A stretch of DNA of 64,000 nucleotides from Mangrovibacterium lignilyticum (GTDB lineage Bacteria > Bacteroidota > Bacteroidia > Bacteroidales > Prolixibacteraceae). The notes beneath the pieces are model-generated. The model was given only the letters and a program-made list of their open reading frames with translations, had not been told where the DNA came from and did no database searches. Of this stretch, positions 26,235-35,438 are shown piece after piece; position 1 is the stretch's first letter, and the number at the start of each line of letters is the position of its first letter. A program made the position numbers and the translations under genes. The stretch lies in assembly GCF_010882175.1 (NCBI RefSeq), contig NZ_WKLH01000005.1, positions 1 to 64,000 on the forward strand, written 5' to 3'.

Positions 26235-28007
26235 ATGATTCAAACAGGATATAAAAAACATAAAACGAGATTGTTGACGGTGCTGCTCGGCTGCTTTGTC
26301 AGCCTGTCGTCCTCTTGTTCGTCCGGTGGCGGTGATGATTCTGTGCCAAAATCGGAACCAGCCTTCCAAGAAAATATCGATGGTATCCGAATTGCCTGGG
26401 ATTACAGTTCGAGGGTGAAAATTGCACCGGCCAGCGATCAATCACCCGGTTATTACGGATACGCGAGGATGAGAGAATTACACGACGGTCGCTTGGCCTG
26501 TGTATACGAAACATCGTTTGGTAATATCGAGCTGGTCATCAGCGACGACAAAGGAGCCAGTTGGGGCCAGCGCCAGACTGTGTTTGCTAACGAAAATAAC
26601 ATTGCCATGGCCGTGCCCGATCTGATTGAGTTGAGCGATCATTCGTTGTTGGTCGCTTGTAATCCGCGTCCGCGACAACCGTATTCGGATGACCGGAAAT
26701 TTGGAATCAAAGTACGCAAAAGTCCGGATGGCGGTGAAACTTGGACTGAGGAACAAGAGATTTACCAGGCACAGTCGATTTTTGAAGATGGATGTTGGGA
26801 ACCTTCGTTCGTGCAGCTGCCGAGTGGCGAAGTCCAGCTATTCTTTGCAAACGAAGGTGTTTTTACCAGCAGCTCGGAGCAAAATATTTCAATGTTTCGA
26901 TCACTCGATAACGGTGACAGTTGGACTGCAGAACCTGTTGTGGTCGGATTTCGGCAAGGACGACGTGACGGAATGCCTGTGCCTCTTCTTTTAGAAGATA
27001 AAAGTGAAATACTGATTGCAGTCGAAGACAATAAAGTTGGCGAATTCAAGCCTGCGATTTATAGGGAGAAGGTGGCGAACAATTGGAGTGATGGATTCAT
27101 TTCTGCTGATGATTCGCGCAGATCGTATCACCCGTTGAGCGATCGTCTTTCTGATCACATCTATGCTGGCGCTCCATATTTGGCTCGCCTGGAAACGGGA
27201 GAAGTGTTGCTTTCCTATCAAACCACACAAAACCGGAGCAATCAATGGGATTTGTCTTCAATGGCGGTGGAAATAGGAGATGAGAGCGGTTTGCTCTTTG
27301 GCAACAGAACCATCCCATTCGATGTTCTCATTACCCGGAGAGGACTGTGGAATTCGCTTGCGGTAATCGACAGTAATACGCCGGTCGCCATAACGTCTAC
27401 CGATGCCTGGTCTACCAATTCTGTTCAGGTTTGGATGATCAAAGGGCATGTCATTCCTGAGTATACAATTCAGCAGGGAACGGCAACAGTGGACGGTCAG
27501 TTGGATGATGCTTGTTGGTATGGCGAATGGCCGTACTTTGAGGGGCATAAAGGTGTTTCCCGAATGTACGCTACATTAAGTAAGGATCAAACGAACCTGT
27601 ATTTGGCGGGTCGGATTGAAGAAGCCGACTTTGCTTCATCGGGTACAAATGAGATTGTTCTCCATATTGATACCGAACGGAAGGGCTATGAAAAGCCTCA
27701 CCAGGGAATTTTTGCGATACATTGCCCGACTGACGGAGCTATTTCGATCGAGGAAGGATCGTTCGGCGAATGGAAGTCGATCGAGAGTGTTTCTGGTGTT
27801 GATTATAAAGTGGCTCAATCCGGCAGCAGCTATTTCCTGGAATTGGCAATCCCCTTGAGTGTATTTCACTCTGAATTCACGACTGGCAAGAATATGGGGA
27901 TCAACTTTCAGCTAAATTATAGATCGAAAAGCGGTTCCCTAATTCAGGAATCGATGGCAACAGACGAACCTGGAAAACCATATAGTTGGAGCCCTCTAAT
28001 ATTTTAA
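26235..28007 (+). CDS. GH93/sialidase-fold exo-hydrolase with C-terminal CBM9-like domain
   Basis: A 590-aa lipoprotein (lipobox around SSSC, followed by SSGGGDD). Residues about 50-410 form a six-bladed propeller with Asp-box repeats SDDKGASW, SPDGGETW, SLDNGDSW. The arginine RIP motif of true sialidases is absent; instead CWEPSFVQLPSGE, LFFANE and RRDGMPVPLL resemble GH93 exo-1,5-alpha-L-arabinanases. From about 415 a CBM9-like beta-sandwich begins with GTATVDGQLDDACWYGEW and LYLAGRIEEADF. If GH93 holds, it would release arabinobiose from arabinan ends, working with the GH43 enzymes. Automatic annotation may call it exo-alpha-sialidase. Confidence 0.65.
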   Translation: MIQTGYKKHKTRLLTVLLGCFVSLSSSCSSGGGDDSVPKSEPAFQENIDGIRIAWDYSSRVKIAPASDQSPGYYGYARMRELHDGRLACVYETSFGNIELVISDDKGASWGQRQTVFANENNIAMAVPDLIELSDHSLLVACNPRPRQPYSDDRKFGIKVRKSPDGGETWTEEQEIYQAQSIFEDGCWEPSFVQLPSGEVQLFFANEGVFTSSSEQNISMFRSLDNGDSWTAEPVVVGFRQGRRDGMPVPLLLEDKSEILIAVEDNKVGEFKPAIYREKVANNWSDGFISADDSRRSYHPLSDRLSDHIYAGAPYLARLETGEVLLSYQTTQNRSNQWDLSSMAVEIGDESGLLFGNRTIPFDVLITRRGLWNSLAVIDSNTPVAITSTDAWSTNSVQVWMIKGHVIPEYTIQQGTATVDGQLDDACWYGEWPYFEGHKGVSRMYATLSKDQTNLYLAGRIEEADFASSGTNEIVLHIDTERKGYEKPHQGIFAIHCPTDGAISIEEGSFGEWKSIESVSGVDYKVAQSGSSYFLELAIPLSVFHSEFTTGKNMGINFQLNYRSKSGSLIQESMATDEPGKPYSWSPLIF

Positions 28008-28035
28008 AATTTGAGTGTAACAAAATATTTACCTA

Positions 28036-29142
28036 ATGCACATGAACAACATGAATAAAAAAATCTACCTAGGTATAGTCGTACTAATGATGGCTTTTAC
28101 GGCTTGCCAAAATTCACCAAAGAAGACACAGGAGGAAGCGGAACCAGTGACAAAAATCTGGACCAAAGAACAGGCTCAAGCCTGGCAAGATGAAAATGGC
28201 TGGCTTCGCGGTTCTAACTTCAATCCCAGTACCGCCATTAACCAGTTGGAAACTTGGCAAGCTGAAACTTTTGACACTGCGACGATCAATCGCGAGTTAG
28301 GCTGGGCTGAGAACATTGGTATGAACTGCATGCGTGTTTACCTCCATCACGTTGCCTGGGAGGTTGACAAGGATGGCTTCAAAGGGCGGATGAATAAATA
28401 TATGGATATTGCTGATAGTCATGGTGTCAAAACCATTTTTGTGTTTTTCGACGATTGCTGGAATGCAACTTACCACGCCGGCAAACAACCCGATCCTAAG
28501 CCAGGCGTGCACAACTCCGGCTGGGTTCGTGATCCGGGCGATTTGCTTTACGAAGATTCTACTTTGGTAGACGAGTTGGAAGTTTATGTGAAGGATATCC
28601 TGACTACCTTCAAAGACGACAAACGTATCGCGCTTTGGGATTTGTACAACGAGCCGGGCAACTCGCACTATGGAAACCGTTCAATGCCGTTGTTGAAAAA
28701 AGTGTTCGAATGGGGATGGGAAGTGCGTCCGTCTCAACCCTTGTCTGCTGGCGTTTGGAATCTCTCTTTGTCTGATTTGAATAAATTCCAGGTGGAGAAT
28801 TCTGACATCATAACATATCACAACTACGAAGAGCCGGAAAAACACAAGGCAGCAATCGATACGTTGAAGTTATACGGTCGTCCGCTGGTGTGTACCGAGT
28901 ACATGGCTCGCCGCAACAACAGCTTATTCACCAACATTATGCCTATTCTGAAGAAAGAGCATATTGGCGCCATTAACTGGGGATTGGTAGCTGGGAAGTC
29001 CAACACTAAATATGCTTGGGATGAGCCAATTCCGGATGGATCAGAACCACCACTTTGGTTTCATGAAATTTTCCACCCGGACGGTACGACATACAAACAA
29101 GAGGAAGTTGATTTAATTAAGAGTCTTACACTTGGAGAATAA
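28036..29142 (+). CDS. Clan GH-A (GH5-like) glycoside hydrolase, lipoprotein
   Basis: A 368-aa (beta/alpha)8-barrel hydrolase. A signal with lipobox FTAC (about Cys24) anchors it. The GH-A hallmarks are present: GMNCMRVYLHHVAW on an early strand, the acid/base Glu in LWDLYNEPGN (strand 4) and the nucleophile Glu in VCTEYMARRN (strand 7), then INWGLVAGKS. Related Bacteroidota proteins are often named 1,4-beta-xylanase or cellulase-family, but the substrate cannot be read from sequence. A terminator-like hairpin follows. Confidence 0.75.
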   Translation: MHMNNMNKKIYLGIVVLMMAFTACQNSPKKTQEEAEPVTKIWTKEQAQAWQDENGWLRGSNFNPSTAINQLETWQAETFDTATINRELGWAENIGMNCMRVYLHHVAWEVDKDGFKGRMNKYMDIADSHGVKTIFVFFDDCWNATYHAGKQPDPKPGVHNSGWVRDPGDLLYEDSTLVDELEVYVKDILTTFKDDKRIALWDLYNEPGNSHYGNRSMPLLKKVFEWGWEVRPSQPLSAGVWNLSLSDLNKFQVENSDIITYHNYEEPEKHKAAIDTLKLYGRPLVCTEYMARRNNSLFTNIMPILKKEHIGAINWGLVAGKSNTKYAWDEPIPDGSEPPLWFHEIFHPDGTTYKQEEVDLIKSLTLGE

Positions 29143-29193
29143 TATTGAAAAAAATAGAGTATCGCACTGAAACGTGCTTTAAAACCTCTGTTG

Positions 29194-29241
29194 CTGCATG
29201 TATCTCGCCGGATGTGAAAGGTGAAGTACATGCAGTTTTTT
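29194..29241 (+). terminator. Rho-independent terminator within the PUL
   Basis: CTGCATGTA (29194-29202) and TACATGCAG (29227-29235) form a perfect 9-bp stem with a 24-base loop, followed by TTTTTT. It separates the first enzyme group from the GH78/GH76 pair, so the latter may have its own promoter or depend on read-through. Confidence 0.6.
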
Positions 29242-29293
29242 AGCTGAGAACAACTGCCTTCATACATTCAAAAACAAAATCAAATACAGCCAA

Positions 29294-32020
29294 ATGAAAA
29301 TTACCAAACTTTGGACGATGCAATACCTCCTCGTCCTCCTGCTTGCCGGATTCGCCATACCAGCAATGGCAAAAACAGAAGTTTCGGGCCTGGTTTGTGA
29401 ATACCACAACACCCCAATTGGCCTCGATGTTCAGAAACCGCGCTTGAGCTGGCAACTCCAGTCAGACGATACAGATGTGATGCAAACAGCTTATGAGATT
29501 CGGGTAACCGACGGCAGTGCGAAAGGCAGTCTGCTATGGACCTCGGGAAAAGTTAATTCCGATCAATCGGTCAACCTTGTTTATGAAGGACCTGAATTAA
29601 AATCGACCCAGCGCATTTACTGGCAGGTTCGGGTCTGGGACCAAAAAGGAAAAGCAAGCTCGTGGAGTAATGCGGCTTTCTGGGAGATGGGGTTGTTATC
29701 TCCCGCAGAGTGGATGGCGTCCTGGATTACGGATGCGAAGGATAAAGGGGATGCTGTCGAAAGGCCAAGTCCATATCTGCGCAAGGAATTTGCGGCAGCG
29801 AAAAAGGTCAAATCGGCACGAGTATATGTTACCGCATTAGGCTTATACGAACTATATCTGAACGGGCAAAAAGTGAGCGCCGATCTTTTCACTCCCGGAT
29901 GGACCAGTTATAACAAACGGCTGCAATATCAGACCTATGATGTAACCGACTTGCTTCAAGTGCAGAATGCAATAGGGGCGATTTTGGGAGACGGATGGTA
30001 CCGGGGCAACATTGCCTGGAAAGGGAATAACTATTTTGGCGATCAGCTTGGCCTTTTGTGCGAACTGCGTATTGAATACACTGATGGGACGAGTGAGATC
30101 GTAAAATCGGATGATAGCTGGAAAGTGGCTACAGGTCCGATCGTTTTATCGGATATCTATAACGGCGAAATTTATGATGCAGGTTTGGAAATGTCTGGTT
30201 GGGCAAGTTCCGAATATGACGATACAAAATGGAAACAAGCAGCGGTATTGGAACACACCAAGGAAACTTTAATAGCACCGCAAGGTGAGCCGGTGACGGT
30301 TTGCGACGAAATAACTCCTCAAAAGCTGATTACGACTCCAAAAGGAGAGCTTGTTTTTGATATGGGACAGAATCTGGTCGGCTGGGTGCAATTGAAAGCA
30401 GAAGGTGCGAAAGGCGATACGATTACCTTGAAATTTGCCGAAGTGTTGGACAAGGACGGTAACTTTTACACTGAAAACCTAAGGGCAGCGAAAGCCACGG
30501 ATAAATTTATTTTGAAAGGTGAAGGGGAGGAAAGCTTTGAGCCGCATTTTACCTTTCACGGTTTTCGTTACGTGCAGCTGATTGGTTACAAGAAAGAGCC
30601 TGAATTGAGCATGATAACCGGCAAAGTCATTCATTCAGACATGAAATCAAGCGGTTCATTTAGTTGCTCCAACCCGCTGATTGACCAATTGCAGCACAAC
30701 ATTCAATGGGGGCAAAAAGGTAATTTTCTGGATGTGCCGACCGATTGCCCGCAGCGTGATGAGCGATTGGGCTGGACCGGCGATGCGCAGGTTTTTAGTA
30801 TGACCGCTGCCTTTAACTACAATGTGGCCTCTTTCTTCACGAAATGGTTGGGCGATGTTGCAGCTGATCAGCTTCCTACTGGAGCGGTTCCGCATGTGAT
30901 TCCGGATGTTTTGAACGGGGAGGGAGGCTCAACTGCTTGGGCGGATGTGTCAACCGTGATTCCCTGGAACATGTATTTGGTTTACGGCGACAAGCGAATT
31001 CTGAAAAGACAGTACGCGAGCATGAAGGCTTGGGTTGATTATATGCACAAGATGGCTGGTGGCGATAATTTGTGGACAGAGAGCTGGCATTTTGGCGATT
31101 GGCTGGCTTTCGCCACAACAAATTCAGACTACCCCGGAGCCACTACAGAGAAAGACCTTATTGCGACAGCTTACTATTCTTATTCGTCGGGAATGTTGGC
31201 AAAGGCAGCACGAATTCTTGGAAAGGATGAAGATGCTGCAAAATATCAAAAACTGTCAGATGATATAAAATCAGCTTTTGTACAGGAATACGTGACTCCG
31301 CACGGACGTTTGGTTTCGCATACTCAGACCGCTTATTCTTTGGCGCTGTCCTTCGATCTTTTACCAGATGAATTAATTCCGAAAGCGGCCGCTTATTTGG
31401 CGCAGGATATCAAGAATTTTGGGCACCTGACAACCGGTTTCGTAGGTACACCACTGCTTTGCAAATCGTTGTCGGATAATGGGTATCCCGATCTGGCTTT
31501 TATGTTGCTGAACCGAAAAGAATACCCGTCGTGGTTGTACCCGGTTACGCAGGGGGCGACCACTATCTGGGAACGTTGGGACGGTCAAAAGACTGACGGA
31601 ACTTTTCAGGATGTTGGGATGAACAGCTTTAACCATTATGCCTACGGAGCCATTGGCGAGTGGCTTTACAGCTATGTGGCGGGTATCAATGTCGACCCGC
31701 AAAATCCCGGCTACAAGCATATTATTTTTAGCCCGCATGTGGGAGGGGAGTTGACAAAAGCTTCGGCCGAATATGATTCGATGTATGGTAAAATCAAATC
31801 AGCATGGAGAATCGAAGGTCAGGATCTGGTTTACGCTGTTTCAATTCCCGCTAACACAACAGCAACCGTCGTTCTGCCTGACGCCAAATCAGAGCAGTTG
31901 CTTGTAAACTCGAAGCCGGTGGACGACAAGTTTCGAACCAGGATTGAGCCGCAAAATGATCAGCTACAAATTCAATTGGGATCAGGTAGTTATTTGTTTC
32001 GGTATCCTGTTTCAGAGTAG
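29294..32020 (+). CDS. GH78 alpha-L-rhamnosidase
   Basis: A 908-aa secreted inverting hydrolase releasing terminal alpha-L-rhamnose. After a signal (LLVLLLAGFAIPAMA), the N-terminal Fn3-like domain reads GLVCEYHNTPIGLDVQKPRLSW in part, followed by a binding domain with the typical AEWMASWIT start, and the (alpha/alpha)6 catalytic domain with DVPTDCPQRDERLGWTGDAQ (about 478-497), which carries the general-acid region of GH78. The C-terminal beta-sandwich has VYAVSIPANTTATVVLPD. Size and order of domains match bacterial GH78. It lies 42 bases before the GH76 gene. Confidence 0.93.
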   Translation: MKITKLWTMQYLLVLLLAGFAIPAMAKTEVSGLVCEYHNTPIGLDVQKPRLSWQLQSDDTDVMQTAYEIRVTDGSAKGSLLWTSGKVNSDQSVNLVYEGPELKSTQRIYWQVRVWDQKGKASSWSNAAFWEMGLLSPAEWMASWITDAKDKGDAVERPSPYLRKEFAAAKKVKSARVYVTALGLYELYLNGQKVSADLFTPGWTSYNKRLQYQTYDVTDLLQVQNAIGAILGDGWYRGNIAWKGNNYFGDQLGLLCELRIEYTDGTSEIVKSDDSWKVATGPIVLSDIYNGEIYDAGLEMSGWASSEYDDTKWKQAAVLEHTKETLIAPQGEPVTVCDEITPQKLITTPKGELVFDMGQNLVGWVQLKAEGAKGDTITLKFAEVLDKDGNFYTENLRAAKATDKFILKGEGEESFEPHFTFHGFRYVQLIGYKKEPELSMITGKVIHSDMKSSGSFSCSNPLIDQLQHNIQWGQKGNFLDVPTDCPQRDERLGWTGDAQVFSMTAAFNYNVASFFTKWLGDVAADQLPTGAVPHVIPDVLNGEGGSTAWADVSTVIPWNMYLVYGDKRILKRQYASMKAWVDYMHKMAGGDNLWTESWHFGDWLAFATTNSDYPGATTEKDLIATAYYSYSSGMLAKAARILGKDEDAAKYQKLSDDIKSAFVQEYVTPHGRLVSHTQTAYSLALSFDLLPDELIPKAAAYLAQDIKNFGHLTTGFVGTPLLCKSLSDNGYPDLAFMLLNRKEYPSWLYPVTQGATTIWERWDGQKTDGTFQDVGMNSFNHYAYGAIGEWLYSYVAGINVDPQNPGYKHIIFSPHVGGELTKASAEYDSMYGKIKSAWRIEGQDLVYAVSIPANTTATVVLPDAKSEQLLVNSKPVDDKFRTRIEPQNDQLQIQLGSGSYLFRYPVSE

Positions 32021-32062
32021 TTTTAGGACAGTTGCTTTAAATAGTATTTATAATTTGAATTC

Positions 32063-33187
32063 ATGAAGTACATGTTTGTATTGCTGATCTTCTGTGTTTC
32101 ATTAAGTCCGGTATATGCGGGAAGCAAAGACAGCAGGAAAAAGGTAAAGGGGGTCACATCCCGGAACGCAACAGCTGCACTGGATGCTTTCAATCAGGTA
32201 TTTTACAACAAAGACACTAGAGTTTACAACGCCCTGTCGGACAGACCAGGTCGTGCTGCCATTTGGACCCAGGCGATTTATTGGGATATGATTATGAATG
32301 CCTATAAGCGTACAAAAGATCCCCACTATTCAAAGTTGATGCAGGAAATTTACCAGGGAGCTTGTGGGCAGTACGATAACTTTAACTGGAACAATACAAC
32401 GGAATGGTTTATATACGACGACATTATGTGGTGGATTATTTCGCTATGCCGGGCGCATGTTATAACTGGAGATGAGCATTATCTGGAACTCGCGGTATCC
32501 GGTTTCGACCGGGTTTGGTACGGTTCAGAGGGCGTTGATGAGCGTGGATCGTATGACAAAGAGCAAGGCGGAATGCGATGGGGCTGGAAACGGGATGAGT
32601 GGAAAGGCAAGATGTCTTGTATTAATTATCCCACGGTAATTGCAGCGGGGCTTTTGTACCAGATCACGCAGAAGGAAGATTACCTGGACAAGGCGAAAGA
32701 GATTTACACTTGGGCGAATGAAAATTTGCTCAATAAATCGAACGGGGCTGTGGCTGATTCGAAGCATGGCGACGGCGAGCCACACTGGAAAATGCATTTG
32801 TACAACCAGGCAACTTCTATCGGGTCGGGAGTTATTCTGTATAAAATCAGCGGAGAAAGTTCCTTCTTGGATAATGCAAAACTAGCTGCCGACTATGTGA
32901 AAAACGAAATGTGCGATGAGCACGGTTTTCTGCCTTTCGAAAACGGGATCGAGCAAGGTGTGTATGCGGCAATTTTTGCGCAGTACATCTCCGAACTGAT
33001 TGATTGCGATCAGCCGCAATATTTGGATTGGATGCGAAAGAACATCAACCACGGCTGGCAGAATCGTGATAAGGCGCGAAATCTCACTTTTAAGGATTTC
33101 GGCAATCCGTGTCCAACAGGGGCAATTGAAGTTTATGACGCGAGTGCTTGTCCGGCACTGATGCAGGTTCTTGCTCCTGCGAAATAG
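32063..33187 (+). CDS. GH76-family alpha-1,6-mannanase-type hydrolase
   Basis: A 374-aa secreted (alpha/alpha)6-barrel protein. A signal peptide (MKYMFVLLIFCVSLSPVYA) precedes the mature chain. The GH76 hallmark of two adjacent acids is in FIYDDIMWWIISLCRAH (about 115-131), with upstream RAAIWTQAIYWDMIMNAYK and a later GGMRWGWK and INYPTVIAAGLLYQ. GH76 enzymes cut alpha-1,6-mannan backbones of fungal walls or mycobacterial-type glycans. Related Bacteroidota sequences are sometimes loosely labelled GH76/GH105-like, so activity needs confirming. Last intact enzyme gene of the locus. Confidence 0.82.
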   Translation: MKYMFVLLIFCVSLSPVYAGSKDSRKKVKGVTSRNATAALDAFNQVFYNKDTRVYNALSDRPGRAAIWTQAIYWDMIMNAYKRTKDPHYSKLMQEIYQGACGQYDNFNWNNTTEWFIYDDIMWWIISLCRAHVITGDEHYLELAVSGFDRVWYGSEGVDERGSYDKEQGGMRWGWKRDEWKGKMSCINYPTVIAAGLLYQITQKEDYLDKAKEIYTWANENLLNKSNGAVADSKHGDGEPHWKMHLYNQATSIGSGVILYKISGESSFLDNAKLAADYVKNEMCDEHGFLPFENGIEQGVYAAIFAQYISELIDCDQPQYLDWMRKNINHGWQNRDKARNLTFKDFGNPCPTGAIEVYDASACPALMQVLAPAK

Positions 33188-33224
33188 AGACTGTTTGAAA
33201 ATTATTAGTTCATAATTAGAAAAA

Positions 33225-33338
33225 ATGACAAAAATATCATTTTCGTGGATGCTTCTCATCCTGTTAACAATCAACGGATTTTCACAGACGAAGAAATCGG
33301 CTTTGTCGAACTCTATTCGACCGCCAGCTGTCAGTTAA
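33225..33338 (+). pseudogene. Truncated secreted protein: signal peptide followed by an early stop
   Basis: ATG 33225 opens a frame with a convincing signal peptide (WMLLILLTINGFSQ) but ends at a TAA after 37 codons. The spacing (37 bases after the GH76 gene) is that of another enzyme gene in the locus, so this looks like the stub of a lost secreted enzyme. The rest of 33339-33749 shows no frame I can link to it and no other gene. Confidence 0.4.
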
Positions 33339-33749
33339 TCACCATTAATGTAAAGATCGCTTCGAGTCAAATGGATGTAGGGGCGCAAATGGGAAATGGT
33401 AACAACGCTGCAGTCATTTGTTGACGCAAGGCTAATCTGTAAATCTTTCTCATGTCTTGTTTTAGTGGGGCTCTCAACTCTCAATTAACATGTGATTCGA
33501 ATTCCACATTCAGATTTTGAATTTTCCAATGTTTGATCTATTTTAAACGCTTTTCGTACTCAAAAAACTACAGCGCCTGCGATACTCAAATTATCAGTTA
33601 TTTATCGCTTCTCGGAGTAGCCAAGGGAAGCCTTGTTAATCGGAACATATTTCTGAGGCGTTCTGTTTTTTTTTTGTACTGCAAAAGATTTTAAACTTTA
33701 GGATGTAATTATAGATTGCTGGCAAAATACATTTATTAAATTTTTTTAT

Positions 33750-35291
33750 ATGAGATTGAGATCACAGTTTATGCTCCTGGGAGTATTTTTATTAATGTTT
33801 GGAGCCTGTACTGAAAAAGTCCAGACCGACCTTGCCAAAACAGCTTTTATTCCGAAACCCGTTAGTGTTACGGCAACTGGTCGCGCGTTTGATATAAATA
33901 GTTCATCGACCGTTTTCGTTCATGAGGGAGCAGATCACCTGGTGAATTCTGCAAAGTTCCTTGCTGATGCAATTGGTCATTTAACCGGTTCTTCTGTAGC
34001 AGTCGAAACAGTTTCTGATGCACCTGCAAAGGGGATCTATCTTTCGCTGACTGCTGACGATAAAATCCCGGCTGAAGGCTACAAGCTCTCGATCGGTGAA
34101 AAATTAATTTCGATTGAGGGAGGTGATGAAGCGGGTTGTTTTTACGGAATTCAAACCTTGCTGCAAACCCTGCCTGCAACGATTACTCCCGGAGAAAAGT
34201 TAATTGTTCCAACCGGTGCAGTCAGCGATGCCCCGGTGTACAGTTACCGTGGCGTGATGCTTGATGTGGCTCGTCATTTCTTCTCTGTTAAAGATGTTAA
34301 GCGGTTTATCGATTTTCTGGCAGAATACAAAATGAATACGCTCCACATGCACTTGACTGATGATCAGGGCTGGAGAATAGAAATCAAATCGTGGCCAAAG
34401 CTGATCGAAGTAGGTGGTAGTACCGAAGTAGGTGGAGGCAAAGGCGGTTTTTATACGCAGGAACAATATAAAGATATTGTGGCTTATGCAGCGGAACACT
34501 TTATCACCATTGTCCCGGAGGTGGATATGCCCGGGCATACCAATGCAGCGTTGGCTTCATATGCGGAGTTGAATGCGGATGGAAAGGCCAGAGATCTCTA
34601 TACCGGGATTGATGTCGGTTTCAGCACGTTCGATGCGCATAAAGAAGTTACTTACAAGTTCATCGACGATGTGGTTCGCGAGGTGTCTGCTCTTTCGCCT
34701 GGCCCTTACTTTCACCTTGGTGGCGATGAGTCGCATGCAACGAAGCACGATGACTACGTGTATTTTGTGAATCGGGTTCAAGGTATTGTACAAAAATACG
34801 GAAAGCAAATTATTGGTTGGGACGAAATTGCCAATGCGGATATGGTTAAAGGTGCTGCAGTTCAGTTTTGGGCTGATGCTGAGAACACTTCACTGGGATT
34901 GGAAAAAGGCGCAAAAGTGTTGGTGTCGCCGGCAAGTCGGGCTTACATGGATATGAAATACGACACAACAACCGTACTGGGGCTGAAATGGGCTGGAACC
35001 ATTGAAGTGGATCATGCCTATGATTGGCAGCCCGACACGGTTGTGGCGAAACTTACAAAAGAACAAGTATTGGGTGTTGAAGCCCCGCTGTGGAGCGAAA
35101 CAATTACCAATCTGAATGAACTGGAATACATGGTTTTCCCTCGACTCCCTGGATATGCCGAAATTGGCTGGACCAAAAACGAAGACCGCAATTGGGACGA
35201 ATACAAGGTTCGATTGAGTAAGTTTGGTAAGCGATTCGAAGCGCAGGGAGTTAACTTTTACCGCTCGCCTTTGGTTCCGTGGGAAGAATAG
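33750..35291 (+). CDS. GH20 beta-N-acetylhexosaminidase, lipoprotein
   Basis: Removes terminal GlcNAc or GalNAc by substrate-assisted catalysis. The 513-aa protein has a signal with lipobox LMFGAC (about Cys20), the N-terminal GH20b domain (about 30-150) and the catalytic barrel with YRGVMLDVARHFF, HLTDDQGWRIEIK, PEVDMPGHTNAAL and the Asp-Glu pair in FHLGGDESHA (about 325-334). Tryptophans in FWADAENTS and APLWSE are expected sugar-stacking residues. It is separated from the PUL by about 560 bases and followed by a kinase of the NahK family, suggesting HexNAc use. Confidence 0.94.
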   Translation: MRLRSQFMLLGVFLLMFGACTEKVQTDLAKTAFIPKPVSVTATGRAFDINSSSTVFVHEGADHLVNSAKFLADAIGHLTGSSVAVETVSDAPAKGIYLSLTADDKIPAEGYKLSIGEKLISIEGGDEAGCFYGIQTLLQTLPATITPGEKLIVPTGAVSDAPVYSYRGVMLDVARHFFSVKDVKRFIDFLAEYKMNTLHMHLTDDQGWRIEIKSWPKLIEVGGSTEVGGGKGGFYTQEQYKDIVAYAAEHFITIVPEVDMPGHTNAALASYAELNADGKARDLYTGIDVGFSTFDAHKEVTYKFIDDVVREVSALSPGPYFHLGGDESHATKHDDYVYFVNRVQGIVQKYGKQIIGWDEIANADMVKGAAVQFWADAENTSLGLEKGAKVLVSPASRAYMDMKYDTTTVLGLKWAGTIEVDHAYDWQPDTVVAKLTKEQVLGVEAPLWSETITNLNELEYMVFPRLPGYAEIGWTKNEDRNWDEYKVRLSKFGKRFEAQGVNFYRSPLVPWEE

Positions 35292-35306
35292 TTGCGACAC
35301 TTTATT

Positions 35307-35340
35307 AAAAGGCTTGCTTTGAAATGAGAAGCCTTTTGCA
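35307..35340 (+). terminator. Rho-independent terminator after the GH20 gene
   Basis: AAAAGGCTT (35307-35315) and AAGCCTTTT (35329-35337) make a 9-bp stem with a 13-base loop 15 bases after the GH20 stop codon; the T run is short. Confidence 0.55.
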
Positions 35341-35438
35341 GCGTGTGCGGATTTCTACAAGGTGAAACCTTTCGGATCTCTACATGTTTTTTACGGTATT
35401 CAGAGCAAACACTATATTTACGAAATTGAGATACAACT

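Noticed and set aside
26235-28007. True GH33 sialidase
   Set aside because: Asp-boxes are present but the arginine RIP motif and the expected catalytic residues are not seen; GH93-like features fit better.
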